Of a DNA stretch of 64,000 nt, positions 24,682 to 33,914 are shown piece after piece. A program made the translations under genes and the position numbers. The notes under the pieces were generated by a model. The model was not told where the DNA came from, did not search any database, and saw only the letters and a program-made list of their open reading frames with translations. Numbering within the stretch: the first letter of the stretch is position 1; every line of letters begins with the position of its first letter. Source of the DNA: JBBRVP01 sp038246785 (GTDB taxonomy: Bacteria > Actinomycetota > Actinomycetes > Jiangellales > Jiangellaceae); NCBI GenBank assembly GCA_038246785.1, contig JBBRVP010000006.1:62001-126000 (forward strand). Direction: 5' to 3'.

Positions 24682-26105
24682 GGGTCCTCCTCCTCCCGGC
24701 GGGTGCGGGACGGTCCGGCGTCCGCGAGGGGCTCCAGCTCCTCGGGGGCGAAGTGCAGGTAACGGCCGTACCAGTCGTGGAGGTCGGCAGCGGGGTCGTC
24801 GTCGAGGACGACGGCGACATGCGTGCCGCCGTCGACGTCGCGCTGCACGGCGGCCACGCGAGCGGTGCGTCCGGCGAAGAAGAGGTCCTGCGCATCGGCC
24901 CGGCGGGACGGCCGCAGTCGCACCAGGCTGCCCTTGCCGACGACGGCGGCACCGACCTGGACCGTCTCGCGCTCCGGGTCGACGGCGGCGTCGACCCCGG
25001 GGTCCCACCACGGGGTGCCGGGAAGCGGGAACTCCGAGATCGGGACCTCGGGGCGCGGGAACTCGGCTGGCGGCAGCTCGGCGCTTGCCGTGGGGCTCCA
25101 GGTCGCCGCGCCGTGCGGGTCGCGCAGCACGCCGTGCAGCCGCTGCAGGTCGGCCGGCGACATCGCCTCGACCCGGTCGAGGATCGCGGCGGCATGGGCG
25201 TCGGTTGCCCGGGCCGCCGCCTTCTCCTCCTCGGTGAGGGTCAGCACCCGCAGGGTCAGGATCTCGTCGATCTCGGTGGAGTCGAACAGCGCTCCAACGC
25301 TCTCGGGCGCTATCGCCGGGTGGTCGTACAGGATGATCGGCGAGAGCAGGGCGATGTCGGTCTCGCCCTGCTCGCCGGCCAGCACGGGCCAGCAGCGGTG
25401 CTGCGCGCACCGCTCCGCGGCGTCGACGGCGTCCGCCGGGGGATCGATCACCGACACGAACTCCGCGTCGGTCACGGCCAGCAGCACGTGCGCACCGATT
25501 AACGACGCCTGGATCGCCGCGTCCTTGGTGCCGTCGGCGGGGACGAGGTTGTGCACGGTCGTCCGCAGCCGGAGCAGGGAGCCGTCCTGCTCGGCACGCA
25601 GCCCCAGCTCTCCCCGCAGCGCCCGGCGACGGCGCAGCAGCCGCCCGGCGAGCGCGCCGGCAGCGTCGCGCAGCGGCTCCGTGTCCGCTCCGCCAGCCAC
25701 CGCGATCGGCGTCCGCCACCCCGCCCGGAGAGCCTGGACGTCGACCGGTCCGAGCTCGAGCTCCCGCTCGACGGCCTCGTCCCAGGCAACCCAGCTGGTC
25801 CCGCCGACGGTGAGCTCGTCGACGGGGGTCGTCGAACCGTCGGGGTCGACCCGCTCGAGCCCGCGCCGCTGCAGCTGTAGGAAGCGGACGAAGACCCGGA
25901 CCCGCGCCTGTCCGCCCGCGCGCAGCAGGCACTGCGCGGACATCTCCGATTCCTCACCGACGCCGGCCTCGGCCGCACCGACCGGCCCGAGGACGCCGAA
26001 CTGCCAGCGCACCTGGTTCTTGCGCGAGGTCGACCGGTACGGATAGAGCAGGTAGCCCTCGTAGAGGACCGCGTCGGCCACCGCGCGCGCCAGGGCGAGG
26101 CTCAC
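24678..26105 (-). CDS. Hydrogenase-operon protein of unknown function (475 aa)
   Basis: A 475-residue protein I cannot place in a named family. It begins LARAVADAVLYEGYLLYPYR and has a long beta-rich middle with VRFLQLQRRGLERVDPDG and LLAVTDAEFVSVIDPPADA. Next come CAQHRCWPVLAGEQGETDIA and ALLSPIILYDHPAIAPESVG, then a proline-rich linker (PRPEVPISEFPLPGTP) and a terminal domain with GKGSLVRLRPSRRADAQDLF and DDDPAADLHDWYGRYLHFAPEE. The last segment resembles HypC-like beta-barrel tails fused to hydrogenase accessory proteins. Both ends overlap neighbours by 4 bp, so it is an integral operon member. Confidence 0.7.
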   Translation of the reverse strand: MSLALARAVADAVLYEGYLLYPYRSTSRKNQVRWQFGVLGPVGAAEAGVGEESEMSAQCLLRAGGQARVRVFVRFLQLQRRGLERVDPDGSTTPVDELTVGGTSWVAWDEAVERELELGPVDVQALRAGWRTPIAVAGGADTEPLRDAAGALAGRLLRRRRALRGELGLRAEQDGSLLRLRTTVHNLVPADGTKDAAIQASLIGAHVLLAVTDAEFVSVIDPPADAVDAAERCAQHRCWPVLAGEQGETDIALLSPIILYDHPAIAPESVGALFDSTEIDEILTLRVLTLTEEEKAAARATDAHAAAILDRVEAMSPADLQRLHGVLRDPHGAATWSPTASAELPPAEFPRPEVPISEFPLPGTPWWDPGVDAAVDPERETVQVGAAVVGKGSLVRLRPSRRADAQDLFFAGRTARVAAVQRDVDGGTHVAVVLDDDPAADLHDWYGRYLHFAPEELEPLADAGPSRTRREEEDP

Positions 26106-26743
26106 CGGACGACCTGACCCGCCTCGGCCAGCAGCGCCTCGACCGTGGCGTCCCAGCTGAGCAGGCCGCGCTCGGACTTGAAGCGGGCGAGCGCAGCGAG
26201 GGTGTCACGGTCGAGTCGCAGCCACGAGCTGCCGGGGAAGTAGCGGTCCATCAGCTCGCGCCACACCCGTACGGGCAGCCGATAGCTGCACTCGCGGTCC
26301 CACGGGACCTGGGCCACCGAGAAGCCCGTCGTGCCGCGGGTGAACACGGTCCCGCTGAACAGCAGCACGAGCGGGATCTCGCCGTCACGCAACGCCTGCA
26401 AGTAGTTCGTGCCGGCGACCTCGAAGTCGTACGTGCACGGCAGCGCCAGCTCGACCTCGGTGCCGCCGGTGAAGCCCTGCACCATCGCGGTGGCGTGCAG
26501 CCACAGGAACGGCTTGACGGTGTCGCCCCAGCGCGGGCGAGGTCCGAACAGGTCGGCCAGCCCGGCCGCCTCCGCGTCGTCGTAGCGGCGCCGCTGCGGC
26601 TCGATGCGGACCTGGGCGCGCAGCGCGAGCGCGTGGACGACCTCGCCGGTGGTCTCCTCGACCCGGAGCCGGGCGACCAGCGTCGGGACGGCGGCGTACG
26701 GCTCGGCGGCGATGTCGAGGACGGAGAACGTGAGCGCGCTCAT
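26102..26743 (-). CDS. DUF6084 family protein, hydrogenase-operon associated
   Basis: A 213-residue soluble protein, from memory DUF6084. It starts LTFSVLDIAAEPYAAVPTLV and has a beta-sandwich-like pattern with ALRAQVRIEPQRRRYDDAEA, LWLHATAMVQGFTGGTEVEL and VLLFSGTVFTRGTTGFSVAQ. It ends in helices. No metal-binding cysteine pairs stand out. The ATG overlaps the DUF5947 stop (26740-26743) and its stop overlaps the next gene. Its constant place after hhyL in actinobacteria suggests a hydrogenase assembly or electron-transfer role, not shown by motifs. Confidence 0.75.
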   Translation of the reverse strand: MSALTFSVLDIAAEPYAAVPTLVARLRVEETTGEVVHALALRAQVRIEPQRRRYDDAEAAGLADLFGPRPRWGDTVKPFLWLHATAMVQGFTGGTEVELALPCTYDFEVAGTNYLQALRDGEIPLVLLFSGTVFTRGTTGFSVAQVPWDRECSYRLPVRVWRELMDRYFPGSSWLRLDRDTLAALARFKSERGLLSWDATVEALLAEAGQVVR

Positions 26744-27438
26744 GCCGGCGCCCCCGCCCCGGGTGCAGGCCGGCTGCGCGCGGCCACCGACGTGAAGAAG
26801 TCCTCGATCGTGTCCCGCGCGTCCTGGCCCCCGTCGAAGCCGCGCCACACCTGGCGCAGCCGGCCGACCAGCTCGTAGCAGGCGTCGATCGGCACCAGGT
26901 AGCACTGTGGCGGGTCGCCGGGACCGCTTCGCGACGCGTCCGGCACCCGCACGATCAGGGCCTCGACGTCGGGGGCCAGTGCCCCCAGCCCGGGGTTGCC
27001 CGCGACCACCTCGGCCCACGCCTCGAGCGCGAGCTCGGACTCGGCGGCTCCCGCCGGGCCCGGGTAGAACGCGACGGTCCGTCCGAGCACGGAGTTGTCG
27101 AAGAAGAAGGCGAGCCCGACCGGGATCTGCAGCTGCTCCCAGAGCCCCGGCTCGAGCCGGAACTGCGGGAAGGACAGGTAGCGGTCCGGGACGGCGCGAT
27201 AGCGCAGCTGCGCCCCCTCGGCGGTGAAGAGCAGGTAGCAGGCCCGGCAGGTGCACATCAGCCCGCGGCTGGTGAGGTCGACGACGTGGGAGTGGGGCTC
27301 GGCGATGGGCGTCGCGCACATCTCGCAGCGCTCCCCGGGCGAGGGTGCAGGCCGGTTGGTCGTGATCCGGCTGAGTACCGCCAGGGCGGCGGCGTCCGGG
27401 CCGGTCCCGCCCGGCCGCGATGTCGCTGCCGGCTTCAC
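26740..27438 (-). CDS. DUF5947 family protein with zinc-ribbon-like cysteines
   Basis: A 232-residue protein, from memory DUF5947. After a disordered start comes a probable metal site: Cys38-x-x-Cys41 in ERCEMCATPI, histidines in PHSHVVDL (49 and 51), and Cys62/64/67 in GLMCTCRACYLLF. The rest includes AVPDRYLSFPQFRLEPGLWE and LEAWAEVVAGNPGLGALAPD. The GTG start overlaps the upstream NifU/Rieske-like stop (GTGA). The cysteine/histidine set could hold zinc or an iron-sulfur centre. It is part of the hydrogenase transcription unit. Confidence 0.78.
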   Translation of the reverse strand: MKPAATSRPGGTGPDAAALAVLSRITTNRPAPSPGERCEMCATPIAEPHSHVVDLTSRGLMCTCRACYLLFTAEGAQLRYRAVPDRYLSFPQFRLEPGLWEQLQIPVGLAFFFDNSVLGRTVAFYPGPAGAAESELALEAWAEVVAGNPGLGALAPDVEALIVRVPDASRSGPGDPPQCYLVPIDACYELVGRLRQVWRGFDGGQDARDTIEDFFTSVAARSRPAPGAGAPA

Positions 27439-28397
27439 GTACCGACCGCCCGCGGTACGGCGAGGCGGACGACACCGTCGCGGACCAGCAGCGGCACCGG
27501 GTCGAGGTGCTCAACCTCCCCGTCGGCGCCCGGGCCGTCGAGCCCGGCCCCCGCGTGCCGGACGTCGAAGTGGGACCGGCAGGCCGGGCAGCGCAGCACC
27601 GCGTCGTCGGCGGCGCCGCCGAGGCGGCGCTCGAGCCGCGCGCCCGACAGCGCCGCCGAGCAGTGCGGGCAGGAGTCGCGGTAGGCGTAGTACACCGAGC
27701 CGGCCCGGGCCACGACGACCGCGATCCCGGCGACGTCGACGCCGCACAGCTCGCCGGAGCCGAGGCCGGCGAGTTCGGGTACAGGCTCCCAGCCGGTCCC
27801 CGGGCTGACCGCGGGCGCGTCCAGCCGCACTCGAAGCGCGGCGACGGGGATGACCGGCTCCTGGCTGGGAGCGGGCGCCGGGTCGTGCGCGGGCGCCTCC
27901 ACCTCGATGCCGGTGACCTCCGGGGCCGCCGCCTCCACGGCGTCCTTGACGGCGAGCTGAAGGGTGACCGCCGACGACGGGCAGCCGTCACAGCTGCCGA
28001 GCAGCGCTAGCCGGACCACGCCCTGCGCCGTGACCTCGATCAGCTCCACGTCCCCGCCGTGCGAGCCGAGGTAGGGCCGCACCCGGTCCAGGGCCCGGCC
28101 GACCCGGGTCGAGACGTCGTGGGGGTGCAGACCGTGCACCAGCAGCAGGCTGGCCACCAGGTCGTCGTCGGCCAGCGCGTCGAGGGTCGCCGCGTCGAGC
28201 CGCCCCCGCTCGTGCACGATGTCGAGCACCCGCTCCAGGCCGGCGCCGTAGAGGTCGGCGGTCAGCCGGACGAGCTCCTCGGCCCGCTCTCGGGCCACCG
28301 CCCCGCCGGCCGCGCTGGCGTCGAGCAGGGCCTCGATCCGGGCGCCGGTGGCCCGCAGGTCAGGCGCGCCGCCGTCGGCAGTCTCCGGCCCGCTCAC
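27435..28397 (-). CDS. NifU C-terminal domain fused to Rieske-like domain, hydrogenase operon
   Basis: A 320-residue two-domain protein. Residues of about 95-165 form a NifU-type scaffold domain with Cys136-x-x-Cys139 in LLGSCDGCPSSAVTLQLAV. Residues of about 200-320 resemble a Rieske domain: GIAVVVARAGSVYYAYRDSC, Cys243-x-His245 in SCPHCSAAL, then RCPACRSHFDV. The second pair is Cys270-x-x-Cys273 where classical Rieske sites have Cys-x-x-His, with His276 nearby. So the centre is either an altered cluster or a four-Cys site (243, 246, 270, 273). It probably delivers or shuttles electrons/clusters for HhySL. It starts 10 bp after the hhyL stop. Confidence 0.85.
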   Translation of the reverse strand: MSGPETADGGAPDLRATGARIEALLDASAAGGAVARERAEELVRLTADLYGAGLERVLDIVHERGRLDAATLDALADDDLVASLLLVHGLHPHDVSTRVGRALDRVRPYLGSHGGDVELIEVTAQGVVRLALLGSCDGCPSSAVTLQLAVKDAVEAAAPEVTGIEVEAPAHDPAPAPSQEPVIPVAALRVRLDAPAVSPGTGWEPVPELAGLGSGELCGVDVAGIAVVVARAGSVYYAYRDSCPHCSAALSGARLERRLGGAADDAVLRCPACRSHFDVRHAGAGLDGPGADGEVEHLDPVPLLVRDGVVRLAVPRAVGT

Positions 28398-28407
28398 GTG
28401 GCACGGC

Positions 28408-30198
28408 TCACTCGGCGGTCAATGACTGGGTTGGGCTGTGCGTCTTCTCCAGGACCTTCCCGCCGCCGAGGTACATGTGCACGCCGCAGGGCAGGCACGG
28501 GTCGAAGCTGCGGACGGTGCGCATGATGTCGATGCCCTTGAAGTGTTCCCGGTCGTTCTCCTCGAAGATCGGCTGGCCCTGCACGGCGTCCTCGTACGGG
28601 CCCGGGGTGCCGTAGGAGTCACGCGGGTTGGCGTTCCACGGGGTCGGCGGGTACGGGTGGTAGTTGGCGATCTTGCCGTCGCGGATCACCATGTGGTGGG
28701 AGAGGACCCCGCGCACCGCCTCGGTGAAGCCGCAGCCGATCGCCTCGTCGGGGACCTCGAAGCGCTCCCACGTCTTCGTCCGCCCGGCCCGGATCTCGAC
28801 GAGCGCCTGCTCGGCGAAGTGCAGGGCGCAGGCGGCGGCGTAGGCCTGGAAGTAGGTCCGGGCCCGGTTGCGCTCGATGGTGTTGCTCCACTGCGGAATC
28901 TTCCACTCCATCGAGACCGGCCCCTTCAGCGCGGTCTTGGGCAGGTTGATCTGGACGCTGCTGCCGGTGGCCTTCACGTACCCGATGTCGACCAGGCCGG
29001 CGAGCGCCGTCGACCACAGCCGGGCCAACGGGCCGCCGCCGGTGTCCAGGGCGAGGTGGTCCTTGCCGTCGAACCAGCGCGGAGACATCACCCAGCTGTA
29101 CTTGTCGTCCAGGTCGCGCTTCTGCGGCCTGGGATTGGTGTGCTGGTTCCACGGGTGCCGGCGGTCGACCGGGTTGCCGAGCGGGTCGTGGGTGACGAAG
29201 GTCTCCTGGTCCTCCCAGTCCTCGTAGTAGGAGCTGCCGAGCAGGATCCGGATGCCGAGGTTGATTGCAACGAGGTCGGTGGTGACGAGCTTCCCGTCGA
29301 CGATGACGCCGGGGGTCACGAACATCTTGCGGCCCCACTCGGTCATGTCCCGGTAGGCGAAGTTGCAGTGCTCCGGGTCCTGGAACGAGCCCCAGCAGCC
29401 GAGCAGCGTGCGGCGCAGCCCCACCTGCTCGTAGCCGGGCAGTGCCTCGTAGAAGAAGTCGAACAGGTCGTCGTGCATCGGCACGACCTTCTTCATGAAC
29501 TCCACGTAGCGCATGAGCCGGCTCATGTAGTCGGTCATGAGCTGGATCGTCGCCACGGTGCCGACGCCGCCGGGATACAGCGTCGAGGGGTGCACGTGGC
29601 GCCCCTCCATCAGGCAGAACATCTCCCGTGTCGACCGGCTGACCGCCAGCGCCTCGCGGTAGAACTCGCCGGTGAACGGGTTGAGCGAGCGCATGATGTC
29701 GCCGATGGTGCGGTAGCCGTGCTCGCCGGCGTGCGGCGCCTCGGTCCCGTTGGCCCGTTCCAGGACGCCCGGGTTGGTCTCGGCGACCATCTTCTCGCAG
29801 AAGTCGACCCCGACGAGGTTCTCCTGGAAGATGTTGTGGTCGAACATGTACTCGGCGGCCTCGCCGAGGTTGACGATCCACTCCCCGAGGTGCGGCGGCT
29901 TCACGCCGTACGCCATGTTCTGCGTGTAGCACGAGCAGGTCGCATGGTTGTCGCCGCAGATGCCGCAGATGCGGCTGGTGATGAAGTGGGCGTCGCGGGG
30001 GTCCTTGCCCTTCATGAAGATGGAGTAGCCGCGGAAGATCGAGGACGTGCTGTGGCACTCGACGACCTCACGCTGCTTGAAGTCGATCTTCGTGTAGATG
30101 CCGAGGCTGCCCACGATCCGGGTGATCGGGTCCCACGCCATCTCGACGAGCTCGGTGTCGGTGCTCGTCGAGGTCCGTCGCGACGTGGTCGCCGTCAT
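28408..30198 (-). CDS. hhyL: Group 1h [NiFe] hydrogenase large subunit
   Basis: A 596-residue catalytic subunit of the actinobacterial high-affinity, oxygen-tolerant type that oxidises trace H2. The L1 motif RICGICGDNHATCSCYTQNM carries Cys78 and Cys81, and the L2 motif DPCLPCGVH carries Cys568 and Cys571. L1 with GDNHATCSCY is characteristic of group 1h. A 22-residue tail follows His574, so this is an unprocessed precursor needing the protease encoded at 24029-24532. No signal or membrane anchor is present. It starts 27 bp after hhyS. Confidence 0.96.
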   Translation of the reverse strand: MTATTSRRTSTSTDTELVEMAWDPITRIVGSLGIYTKIDFKQREVVECHSTSSIFRGYSIFMKGKDPRDAHFITSRICGICGDNHATCSCYTQNMAYGVKPPHLGEWIVNLGEAAEYMFDHNIFQENLVGVDFCEKMVAETNPGVLERANGTEAPHAGEHGYRTIGDIMRSLNPFTGEFYREALAVSRSTREMFCLMEGRHVHPSTLYPGGVGTVATIQLMTDYMSRLMRYVEFMKKVVPMHDDLFDFFYEALPGYEQVGLRRTLLGCWGSFQDPEHCNFAYRDMTEWGRKMFVTPGVIVDGKLVTTDLVAINLGIRILLGSSYYEDWEDQETFVTHDPLGNPVDRRHPWNQHTNPRPQKRDLDDKYSWVMSPRWFDGKDHLALDTGGGPLARLWSTALAGLVDIGYVKATGSSVQINLPKTALKGPVSMEWKIPQWSNTIERNRARTYFQAYAAACALHFAEQALVEIRAGRTKTWERFEVPDEAIGCGFTEAVRGVLSHHMVIRDGKIANYHPYPPTPWNANPRDSYGTPGPYEDAVQGQPIFEENDREHFKGIDIMRTVRSFDPCLPCGVHMYLGGGKVLEKTHSPTQSLTAE

Positions 30199-30225
30199 GG
30201 GGTGCCGCCTCTCTGCGGTCGTGGG

Positions 30226-31281
<1,056 letters not shown>

Positions 31282-31466
31282 GCCCACCGCTTCCCGGGGC
31301 AACGCCCGCCCCTGGTGCCACCGGAGCCGGGCATCGGCCCACCTGCGTGGCCTGGACCCCGGGTCTACAGCGGGCCGATCCGCGGTGTCAAGGCACGCCG
31401 GGGATCTCGGCCGGCGATGTGCGCCGAGGCGCTCCCCGAGGCTGCCACCGGCGGGTCACGACGCCG
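31282..31466 (-). promoter_or_regulatory. Probable hhyS promoter region
   Basis: The 185-bp gap between the hypB stop and the hhyS start is the largest in the hydrogenase locus, so the hhy transcription unit probably begins here. It contains GACCC-C-GGGTC (31355-31365), a small perfect inverted repeat. I find no convincing -35/-10 pair. Assignment is by position. Confidence 0.4.
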
Positions 31467-32198
31467 TCACCGAGCGTCGATCCACGCGTACCAGGCGGCG
31501 ATCCCGGTCCCGTGGGTCGCCGACAGCGCCAGCACCTCGACGCCGGGGTTCACCGAGCGCGCGTGCGTCGCACAGACCCCGACGTCGAAGTCGACGTAGG
31601 GCAGCAGGTCGGTCTTGTTGACCAGGACCAGGTCGGCTGCGGCGAACATGTGCGGGTACTTCAGCGGCTTGTCCTGGCCCTCGGTCACCGAGACGACGAC
31701 CACCCGGGCGCGCTCACCGAGGTCGAACAGCGCCGGGCAGACGAGGTTGCCGACGTTCTCCACGAGCACGAGGGCGCCCCGGGGCGGGTCGAGGGCGTCC
31801 AGCGCCCGCTGGGTCATGTCGGCGTCGAGGTGGCAACCGGCCCCGGTGTTGACCTGGACGACGGGTACGCCGGTGGCCCGGATCCGCTCGGCGTCCAGCG
31901 CGGTCTCCTGGTCGCCCTCGACGACGGCGACCGGCCGCTGCCGCGCCAGATCTCGCACCGTCCGCTCCAGCAGCGTCGTCTTCCCCGAACCCGGGGAGCT
32001 CATGAGGTTGAGCGCGACCACGTCGCGCTCGGCCAGCCAGGCCCGCGTACGCGCCGCCAGCCGATCGTTCTTGGCCAGCACGCGCTGCTCCAGCGACACG
32101 ACGTTGCCGTGCGCGTGCTCGTCGTGGTCATGGTCGTGGACGCCCACACCGTCGAGCCGGGGGCCGGCGTCCTCGCCGCAGCCGCACGTGGCGCACAC
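31467..32198 (-). CDS. hypB: Hydrogenase nickel incorporation GTPase HypB
   Basis: A 243-residue GTPase that loads nickel with HypA. The N-terminal high-affinity metal motif is VCATCGCGE (Cys2, 5 and 7), followed by a short His/Asp run HDHDHDEHAHG for nickel storage. The P-loop is MSSPGSGKTTLLERT. The dimer-interface metal site is NTGAGCHLDADM, and GTP specificity comes from NKTDLL. The GTG at 32198 is chosen since it yields the Cys motif at the N-terminus and sits one base past the hypA stop. A 185-bp gap separates it from hhyS. Confidence 0.96.
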   Translation of the reverse strand: MCATCGCGEDAGPRLDGVGVHDHDHDEHAHGNVVSLEQRVLAKNDRLAARTRAWLAERDVVALNLMSSPGSGKTTLLERTVRDLARQRPVAVVEGDQETALDAERIRATGVPVVQVNTGAGCHLDADMTQRALDALDPPRGALVLVENVGNLVCPALFDLGERARVVVVSVTEGQDKPLKYPHMFAAADLVLVNKTDLLPYVDFDVGVCATHARSVNPGVEVLALSATHGTGIAAWYAWIDAR

Positions 32199-32199
32199 C

Positions 32200-32529
32200 T
32201 CAGGCCACCTCCATCGCCGAGATCGCCAGCTCGCGTCCGGCGAGCACCTCGACGTCGCTGCTGCCGCACGGGCAGAGCAGCACGAGGTTGGGCAGGTCGA
32301 AGGTCGCGGCACAGGACCGGCAACCGGCCCGGCCGGCCGGCTCGTCGATCCGCAGGGCCGCCCCCTCCGCCGGCGTGCCCGCCGCCACCAGGTCGAAGCT
32401 GAAGCGCAGCGCGTCCGGGACGACCCCCGACAGCCGACCGACCCGCAGCCGGACCTCGACGATGCGTCGCCCGGCGGCCCGCTCGGTCACGGTGTCCACG
32501 ATGCTCTGCGCGATCGACAACTCGTGCAC
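32200..32529 (-). CDS. hypA: Hydrogenase nickel chaperone HypA
   Basis: A 109-residue nickel chaperone. The N-terminal nickel ligand His2 is present in VHELSIAQSIVDTV, with a GTG start replacing the usual ATG. The structural zinc site is Cys70-x-x-Cys73 and Cys86-x-Cys88 (GCRSCAATF and LLCPCGSSD). Its stop is one base before the hypB start. It heads the hypAB pair on the same strand as hhySL; a 106-bp gap separates it from the PEBP-type gene upstream. Confidence 0.95.
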   Translation of the reverse strand: MHELSIAQSIVDTVTERAAGRRIVEVRLRVGRLSGVVPDALRFSFDLVAAGTPAEGAALRIDEPAGRAGCRSCAATFDLPNLVLLCPCGSSDVEVLAGRELAISAMEVA

Positions 32530-32635
32530 CGGCCACCCATCGACGTCGAGTGCAGGCCCCACTGCGGGCAGCTGCCCGGACCGCGACACGGTAGGTCGCT
32601 GCCCGGACCGCGGACAAGCGCGGGAGCGGCGTACC

Positions 32636-33172
32636 TCAGTGCGACCAGGTGCCGACGACCACGGCACGGGCCAGCGCGTGCATGCCCACCTGGAAGCTGA
32701 GCACGGCCGGGCTGGTGTCGCGGTCGACATCCAGATGGTCGGTGTCGAGGGCGTGCACGACGAAGAAATAGCGGTGCGGGCGGTCGCCCGGCGGCGGGTA
32801 GCAGCCGGAGTAGGCCCAGGTGCCGTCGTCGTTCTTGAGGTGGAAGCCCCCGTCGGGCAGCGTGTCGTCCGAGGCGCCGGCGCCACGGTCGAGCGCGGTC
32901 ACCGACGCCGGCAGCCCGACCACCACCCAGTGCCACCAGCCGGACGGAGTGGGGGCGTCGGGGTCGAAGCAGGTGACGACGTATCCGCGAGTGCCCTCGG
33001 GAGCACCCGACCAGCGCAGCTGCGGCGAGACGTCGCCGCCGCCCGCACCGCTGTTGGCGTGCTCGTCGGGCAGCGGCTCGCCGTCTCGGACGTCGTCGCT
33101 GGTCACCGAGAACGTGCCAACGGCGGGGAGCAGGGCGTAAGGGTCGGGCGCGACCGGACGTTCGAGGTCCAC
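32636..33172 (-). CDS. YbhB/YbcL family (PEBP, Raf-kinase-inhibitor-like) protein
   Basis: A 178-residue phosphatidylethanolamine-binding-protein-fold protein. Signature segments are DVSPQLRWSGAPEGTRGYVV, CFDPDAPTPSGWWHWVVVGLP, GGFHLKNDDGTWAYSGCYPP and PHRYFFVVHALD; the DPDAP and GxxHW residues line the ligand pocket. I chose the GTG at 33172 (VDLERPVAPDPYALLPAVG), which has GGAGGA 5 bases upstream; GTG 33223 is a longer alternative. The cellular role of bacterial PEBPs is mostly unknown. Confidence 0.88.
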   Translation of the reverse strand: MDLERPVAPDPYALLPAVGTFSVTSDDVRDGEPLPDEHANSGAGGGDVSPQLRWSGAPEGTRGYVVTCFDPDAPTPSGWWHWVVVGLPASVTALDRGAGASDDTLPDGGFHLKNDDGTWAYSGCYPPPGDRPHRYFFVVHALDTDHLDVDRDTSPAVLSFQVGMHALARAVVVGTWSH

Positions 33173-33310
33173 GGATCCTCCAGCTGCGACGACGACTCGG
33201 GCGGACAACTCGTACCGCGACACTTCCCCGCACCCGCGCGGATAGTCCGGCGGCGGCCGGAGCCTAGGACATCGCGTCCCGCGCCACCAGGACAGAGGCC
33301 AGCCGCGTCC

Positions 33311-33877
33311 TCAGTCGTCGCCAGGCATCTGCAGCGATCCGGTCCCCTGGTTGCAGCCTGGCGGCAGGGAGTTGCCGCTCACCGCGAAATCCTGGCAGCT
33401 GAGGAAACGCGCGTTGGCCTCTCCGAGAGCGAACGCCCCGGCCACCACGACCAGCACGGCGACCGCGGCCGCGAACCGGTCCCGCCGGCTCACCAGCTCG
33501 CGCACGTCCGGCAGAGCGACCAGGAGCAGCACCCAGCCCATGAGGGGTATCCCCAGCACGGTGATCACTGCGCCCGTCCAGAACACGGCCTGACCGCGGG
33601 CGCCCTGCTCGTGGCCGAACGCGAACGCGAGGGCGATCCATAGGCTTGGCAGCAGCAGCGCAGCCGCCATCCAGCGACGGATGGCGACTGCGCGCGATCG
33701 CAGCAGGACGACGATGAAGGACGCGGTCGCCGCCGCCCACAGGGCCAGCACCTGTGTGAAGAACACCTGATGCCAGGCGCCGAGCGTGAACGCCGGCCAC
33801 CAGGCGAAGACCGACACGCTGACGGCCACGGCACCGACCAGGCGACGCGGCTGGCGGGCTCCGTTCGCTTGCTCCAC
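33311..33877 (-). CDS. Hypothetical four-helix membrane protein
   Basis: A 188-residue integral membrane protein with helices at about residues 12-30, 40-58, 68-88 and 98-122, and a fifth at 137-152. It ends in a hydrophilic tail with two cysteines (FLSCQDFAVSGNSLPPGCNQ). The GTG start gives VEQANGARQPRR. No family is recognised. It lies between the PEBP gene and guaB1 on the same strand. Confidence 0.65.
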   Translation of the reverse strand: MEQANGARQPRRLVGAVAVSVSVFAWWPAFTLGAWHQVFFTQVLALWAAATASFIVVLLRSRAVAIRRWMAAALLLPSLWIALAFAFGHEQGARGQAVFWTGAVITVLGIPLMGWVLLLVALPDVRELVSRRDRFAAAVAVLVVVAGAFALGEANARFLSCQDFAVSGNSLPPGCNQGTGSLQMPGDD

Positions 33878-33914
33878 ACGCGCACTCTAGGCAGGGTCCT
33901 GAGCCCCCTGGCCG

